Assembly: GCA_007121175.1 (NCBI GenBank) | Contig: SKMG01000093.1 | Coordinates: forward strand, 1 to 10,746 | DNA: 10,746 nucleotides | DNA from: Trueperaceae bacterium | GTDB lineage: Bacteria > Deinococcota > Deinococci > Deinococcales > Trueperaceae | Direction: 5' to 3' | In this document: one piece after another, positions 8,355 through 10,746 of the stretch | Layout: every line of letters begins with the position of its first letter | Position numbering within the stretch: position 1 is the first letter of the stretch | Notes under the pieces: model-generated | What the model saw: the letters and a program-made list of their open reading frames with translations, nothing else | Database searches by the model: none | What the model was told of the DNA's origin: nothing | Program-made: the position numbers and the translations under genes

Positions 8355-8360
8355 TAGACT
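8355..8360 (+). promoter_or_regulatory. Candidate -10 element giving a leaderless mRNA
   Basis: TAGACT fits the TANNNT -10 pattern and ends 5 nt before the ATG at 8366. Transcription would then begin at or next to the start codon. There is no Shine-Dalgarno sequence before this ATG, which agrees with a leaderless message. No clear -35 was found. Confidence 0.45.
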
Positions 8361-8365
8361 CACCC

Positions 8366-10402
8366 ATGGCGCGCGATCGCGCAGAACGAGATGGCGGCGG
8401 ATCGGTCCCCGAGACCGGGTCGCATGCTGCGGACGACGTCTCCGCCCGTGCCAGGTCTCCCGGCGCGCCCGACGGGGTACAGCTTCGCGCCCTGAGCGAC
8501 CTCACGACACGCCTGTTCCCGCGCTCCGGCGCTGCGCTGGATCCGACCTCGCAGGACATCACCACTTCGGCAGGCGCCTTTGAGCGCGTGCTGGAGATCG
8601 CCGTCCTGCACGTTCCAGGCGCGCGCGCTGCCGCGGTCATGACGCGCACGGTCGCCGGCTCTTTCGTGTACACCGCTTCGCGCGGCTTCGAGCTGGCGCC
8701 CGGTGGCGAAGAGGGTGCCCATCCCCGGCCGTTGGGCGGCGCCGAGGCGACGGTCCGGCACATCCGGCACGGTCGGGAGGGCACCGCCGGTGAAGGGCCG
8801 GAGCGGGGGCCGGATGTGCCGACGCCGCTCGCACTCGAGGACTCGGTCATCGAGACGCTGTCGCTGCCGGTGTACGTCGGCAGCGAGTTGCTGGCATTCC
8901 TCGAGCTCTACGCCCTCGACGGCCCGGATGGCTTCGACCAGCGCTCGCACGCCCTGGGGCGGCTGCTAGCGGCGCAGTTGGGATCGATGCTGCAGCGCCT
9001 GGCGCTCGAGGAGGCGCTCGAGGTCGCGTGCTCGCGGCTCGAGCAGGAGGCGCAGCACGATCCGCTCACCGGGCTCCCCAACAGACCGCTGCTGCTCGAT
9101 CGGCTCGCGAGTGCACTGGCCCGCGATCGCCGCGCCGGGCACGTCACCGCGCTCTTCTCGATCGATCTCGGTGCCACGGCGCGAGTCGAGCAGGAACGTG
9201 GCCTCGCGGCGGTCGAGGCGCTGTGGATCGCCAGCGCCGCCGGCCTGAGGAGCGCGCTGCGCGAGGCGGACACCGTCGCGCGCTGTGGCACCGAGGCTCT
9301 CGCGGTGGTCGCCGGCGGTGTCCGTGACAACGAGTCGGCGCACACCATCGCGATCACCCTGCAGTTCGAGCTCCGGCGAGCGCTCGCGGGCGTGCTCCCG
9401 GGGCTGGGCCAGCAGGCGATGATCGGCGTCGGCGTGGCGCCGACCGACGGCAGCAGCGCAGAGGCACTGCTGCTCGCGGCCGAAGCGGCGAGGAGCGAAG
9501 CACGCCGTCGTGGACCGGGCAGTGTCGCCTTCAACACCGATTCGCTCGACGCCACCGCTCGCTCCCGGGAGCGGGCCTCGGCAACCCTCGTCGAGGCGCT
9601 CGATCGCCGCAGCCTGAGCGTCCGCTACGAGCCGGTCCTGAGGCTCAGCGACCGGCGCTGGGTTGCACTGCGGCTGCGAGTCGAGACGTCTGGAGCCGCC
9701 CCGCTGTCGGCTCCGGCCGATAGCGCCTCGCCATCGTCGTCGGTGCATGCGCTCGTCGGTCTCGCCGACGATGCGCGCCGCGAGGACGAGCTGTTCGAGG
9801 CGCTCGTCGAGCACGCGAGCCGCGACTTGAACCGTTGGCGTGAACTCGAGCCGCACCATCCCTGGCGCGTGCTGATCCCACTGTCGTCGCGTCTGCTGCG
9901 CGACGGGCGGGCGGAGCGCATCGCGGTGGACGCGAGCCGTCGCTTCCGGGTGCCGGCCGGCGCGATCGCCTGGTCGATCGATGCCAATCGGCTCGGTGGC
10001 GTGTCGTCGGCGCTCTTGCGCGGTCTGGCCAGCGCACGGCGCGCGGGCTTCGACCTGATCGTCGACGACGTCAACGGTCAGGGACTGCCGCTGCGGGCCC
10101 TGGCAGAGCTGCCGCTTGCCGGCCTGACGCTCGCACCGGCGACCGTGCGCAATCTCGGAACGGATCAACGCGACGACGCCATGGCCGCTGCCGTGGCCGC
10201 GCTGGCCGGTGTCCTCAACATCCCGTTAGGAGCGGTCGAGGTCGACAGCGTAGGCACCGCGGACCGGCTCGAGGCGATCGGCTGCGCACACGCTTCAGGA
10301 CCGAGCCTCGCCACCGCCCGTCCGGCCGAGGCGGTCTGCGAGCCGGACTGGGAGGGCCCTCGCCCCAATGGCGAGCGCTCTGGCGGCGATCCCGCCGAGT
10401 GA
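8366..10402 (+). CDS. Degenerate GGDEF-EAL protein with GAF-like sensor region
   Basis: 678-residue soluble protein of cyclic-di-GMP signalling architecture, probably a receptor or regulator, not an enzyme. After a disordered N-terminus comes a GAF-like region (about 70-215, ending SLPVYVGSELLAFLELYAL and an ILE/LEU-rich helix). The GGDEF domain begins with the well-kept HDPLTGLPNR (231-240), but the active-site signature is GTEAL at 308-312. An RxxD motif, Arg299-Asp302, sits at the exact spacing of the inhibitory I-site. The EAL-like domain (about 408-640) has ALR at 434-436 in place of EAL, RYEPV for the usual YYQPI, and DDVNGQG (567-573) for DDFGTG; its end RLEAIGCAHASG keeps the shape of the family. 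Both activities should be lost. No membrane helix is apparent. The start rests on the leaderless -10 at 8355. Confidence 0.82.
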   Translation: MARDRAERDGGGSVPETGSHAADDVSARARSPGAPDGVQLRALSDLTTRLFPRSGAALDPTSQDITTSAGAFERVLEIAVLHVPGARAAAVMTRTVAGSFVYTASRGFELAPGGEEGAHPRPLGGAEATVRHIRHGREGTAGEGPERGPDVPTPLALEDSVIETLSLPVYVGSELLAFLELYALDGPDGFDQRSHALGRLLAAQLGSMLQRLALEEALEVACSRLEQEAQHDPLTGLPNRPLLLDRLASALARDRRAGHVTALFSIDLGATARVEQERGLAAVEALWIASAAGLRSALREADTVARCGTEALAVVAGGVRDNESAHTIAITLQFELRRALAGVLPGLGQQAMIGVGVAPTDGSSAEALLLAAEAARSEARRRGPGSVAFNTDSLDATARSRERASATLVEALDRRSLSVRYEPVLRLSDRRWVALRLRVETSGAAPLSAPADSASPSSSVHALVGLADDARREDELFEALVEHASRDLNRWRELEPHHPWRVLIPLSSRLLRDGRAERIAVDASRRFRVPAGAIAWSIDANRLGGVSSALLRGLASARRAGFDLIVDDVNGQGLPLRALAELPLAGLTLAPATVRNLGTDQRDDAMAAAVAALAGVLNIPLGAVEVDSVGTADRLEAIGCAHASGPSLATARPAEAVCEPDWEGPRPNGERSGGDPAE

Positions 10403-10403
10403 T

Positions 10404-10417
10404 CGAAGCCGCCTTCG
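10404..10417 (+). terminator. Weak hairpin directly after the GGDEF-EAL stop
   Basis: CGAAG-ccgc-CTTCG begins one base after the stop codon and forms a 5-bp stem with a tetraloop. A second small stem, GCGCG/CGCGC, lies at 10426-10442. There is no T-tract, so termination is uncertain. Confidence 0.25.
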
Positions 10418-10458
10418 GAGCGAACGCGCGACAGCTGCGCGCCGCTGCTCACAGCGTG

Positions 10459-10488
10459 CTGACACGCGCTCGCTGCGCGTGATAGCAT
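10459..10488 (+). promoter_or_regulatory. Candidate distal promoter for tRNA-His
   Basis: CTGACA at 10459-10464 and TAGCAT at 10483-10488 are separated by 18 bp, and TGA precedes the -10 as an extended element. Transcription would start near 10495 and give a leader of about 85 nt before the tRNA. This is the only place in the spacer with both a -35 and a -10 match. Confidence 0.45.
10463..10481 (+). terminator. CACGCG/CGCGTG stem-loop
   Basis: CACGCG (10463-10468) and CGCGTG (10476-10481) pair perfectly around a 7-nt loop. It could terminate transcription from the upstream gene, but lacks a T-run. It also lies between the -35 and -10 of a candidate promoter, so it may instead be an operator or a coincidence. 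Confidence 0.3.
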
Positions 10489-10549
10489 CTGTCGGCTTGA
10501 GCCGGCGGCCTTCGCAGCAGCAGCACTTGTTGATCCGGCGGTTCGGTCA

Positions 10550-10574
10550 CGCGTCTGCTAGAATCGGAGACGCG
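10550..10574. repeat. Inverted repeat straddling the tRNA-His -10
   Basis: CGCGTCT (10550-10556) and AGACGCG (10568-10574) are exact reverse complements with an 11-nt spacer that contains the TAGAAT -10 element. It may be an operator, or a leader hairpin in RNA made from the distal promoter. Confidence 0.6.
10556..10564 (+). promoter_or_regulatory. Candidate proximal extended -10 for tRNA-His
   Basis: TGC TAGAAT is a good extended -10 lying 15 nt before the tRNA 5' end, which would give a leader of only about 9 nt, as is common for tRNA genes. No -35 is present at the right distance; TTGATC at 10530 is 23 bp away. Confidence 0.5.
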
Positions 10575-10579
10575 AGCGT

Positions 10580-10657
10580 GGTGGATGTAGCTCAGCTGGT
10601 TAGAGCACCGGATTGTGGTTCCGGGGGTCGAGGGTTCAAATCCCTTCATCCACCCCA
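10580..10657 (+). tRNA. tRNA-His (GUG), with encoded CCA
   Basis: A full cloverleaf is visible. The acceptor stem is GTGGATG (10581-10587) with CATCCAC (10647-10653). The D stem is GCTC/GAGC (590-593 and 603-606 of the last 10 kb block). The anticodon stem CCGGA/TCCGG (10608-10612, 10620-10624) encloses loop TTGTGGT with anticodon GTG at 10615-10617, and the T arm contains GGTTCAAAT. The base before the stem, G10580, can pair with C10654 as the G-1:C73 pair that identifies tRNA-His. CCA is encoded at 10655-10657. Confidence 0.96.
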
Positions 10658-10698
10658 CCTACTCTTGCGGGGCGCGGCCCCGTGGCGGCGGGCCTCGT

Positions 10699-10746
10699 GC
10701 GAGGATGGCGGAACTGGTAGACGCGCCAGACTTAGGATCTGGTGTC
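10699..10746 (+). tRNA. tRNA-Leu (UAG), 3' part beyond the window
   Basis: The 5' half of a leucine tRNA runs off the right edge. The acceptor strand GCGAGGA (10699-10705) is followed by TGGCGGAACTGGTAGACGCG, the typical tRNA-Leu D-arm sequence, and an anticodon stem CCAGA/TCTGG (10726-10730, 10738-10742) enclosing CTTAGGA with anticodon TAG at 10733-10735. The last bases begin the long variable arm. It lies 41 bp after tRNA-His and is probably co-transcribed; a GGGGC/GCCCC stem at 10669-10681 in the spacer could be a processing signal. Confidence 0.92.

Noticed and set aside
8966..10168. 400-codon open frame on the minus strand opposite the GGDEF-EAL gene
   Set aside because: Low-complexity Arg/Gly/Ala composition and no family match; the sense frame carries clear domain motifs.
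10449..10658. Open frame on the minus strand across tRNA-His
   Set aside because: It is antisense to the tRNA, a well-known source of false proteins.

Overview
This is a GC-rich window with dense coding, frequent GTG starts and many 4-bp stop/start overlaps. Its core is a complete nine-gene operon for an N-type ATPase, the laterally spread, probably Na+-pumping branch of the F1Fo family, in the order atpD-atpC-atpQ-atpR-atpB-atpE-atpF-atpA-atpG (1341-8260, + strand). The lineage cannot be fixed from this window. The composition, the GTG starts and one apparently leaderless gene (8366) with a TANNNT element next to its ATG would suit an actinobacterium or a similar high-GC group, but there is no phylogenetic marker.

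Layout. Positions 1-1198 (minus strand) hold two subunits of the 5-oxoprolinase complex: pxpB, cut by the window edge, and pxpA, complete. A 142-bp divergent spacer (1199-1340) carries a candidate extended -10 for the atp operon and three short inverted repeats, two of them perfect and sharing a GAGC/GCTC half-site. The atp operon follows with almost no gaps; the only real one is 45 bp between atpQ and atpR. A 105-bp spacer leads to a 678-residue protein (8366-10402) with a GAF-like region and degenerate GGDEF and EAL domains. The last stretch holds candidate hairpins and promoters, a tRNA-His(GUG) gene, and the 5' half of a tRNA-Leu(UAG) gene that runs off the window.

How the genes work together. 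AtpA, AtpD, AtpG and AtpC form the F1 head and central stalk. AtpB (a) and AtpE (c ring) form the ion channel and rotor. AtpF is the peripheral stalk. AtpQ and AtpR are small membrane proteins typical of N-ATPase operons, thought to help assembly. There is no separate delta gene (atpH); instead the AtpF C-terminus carries a motif like the C-terminal part of delta, so stalk and delta functions appear fused. The c subunit has the side-chain ligand set of Na+-binding rotor rings (Gln30, Glu63, Ser64, Thr65, Tyr68). Such enzymes usually act as auxiliary ATP-driven ion exporters beside a housekeeping ATP synthase, which is not visible here.

The most unusual points are the b-delta fusion, an Ala/Pro/Asp-rich insertion near the N-terminus of the beta subunit, four exact 18-bp in-frame repeats in AtpQ, a GGDEF-EAL protein that has lost both catalytic signatures but keeps an RxxD I-site-like motif, and an inverted repeat straddling the -10 of the tRNA-His promoter.
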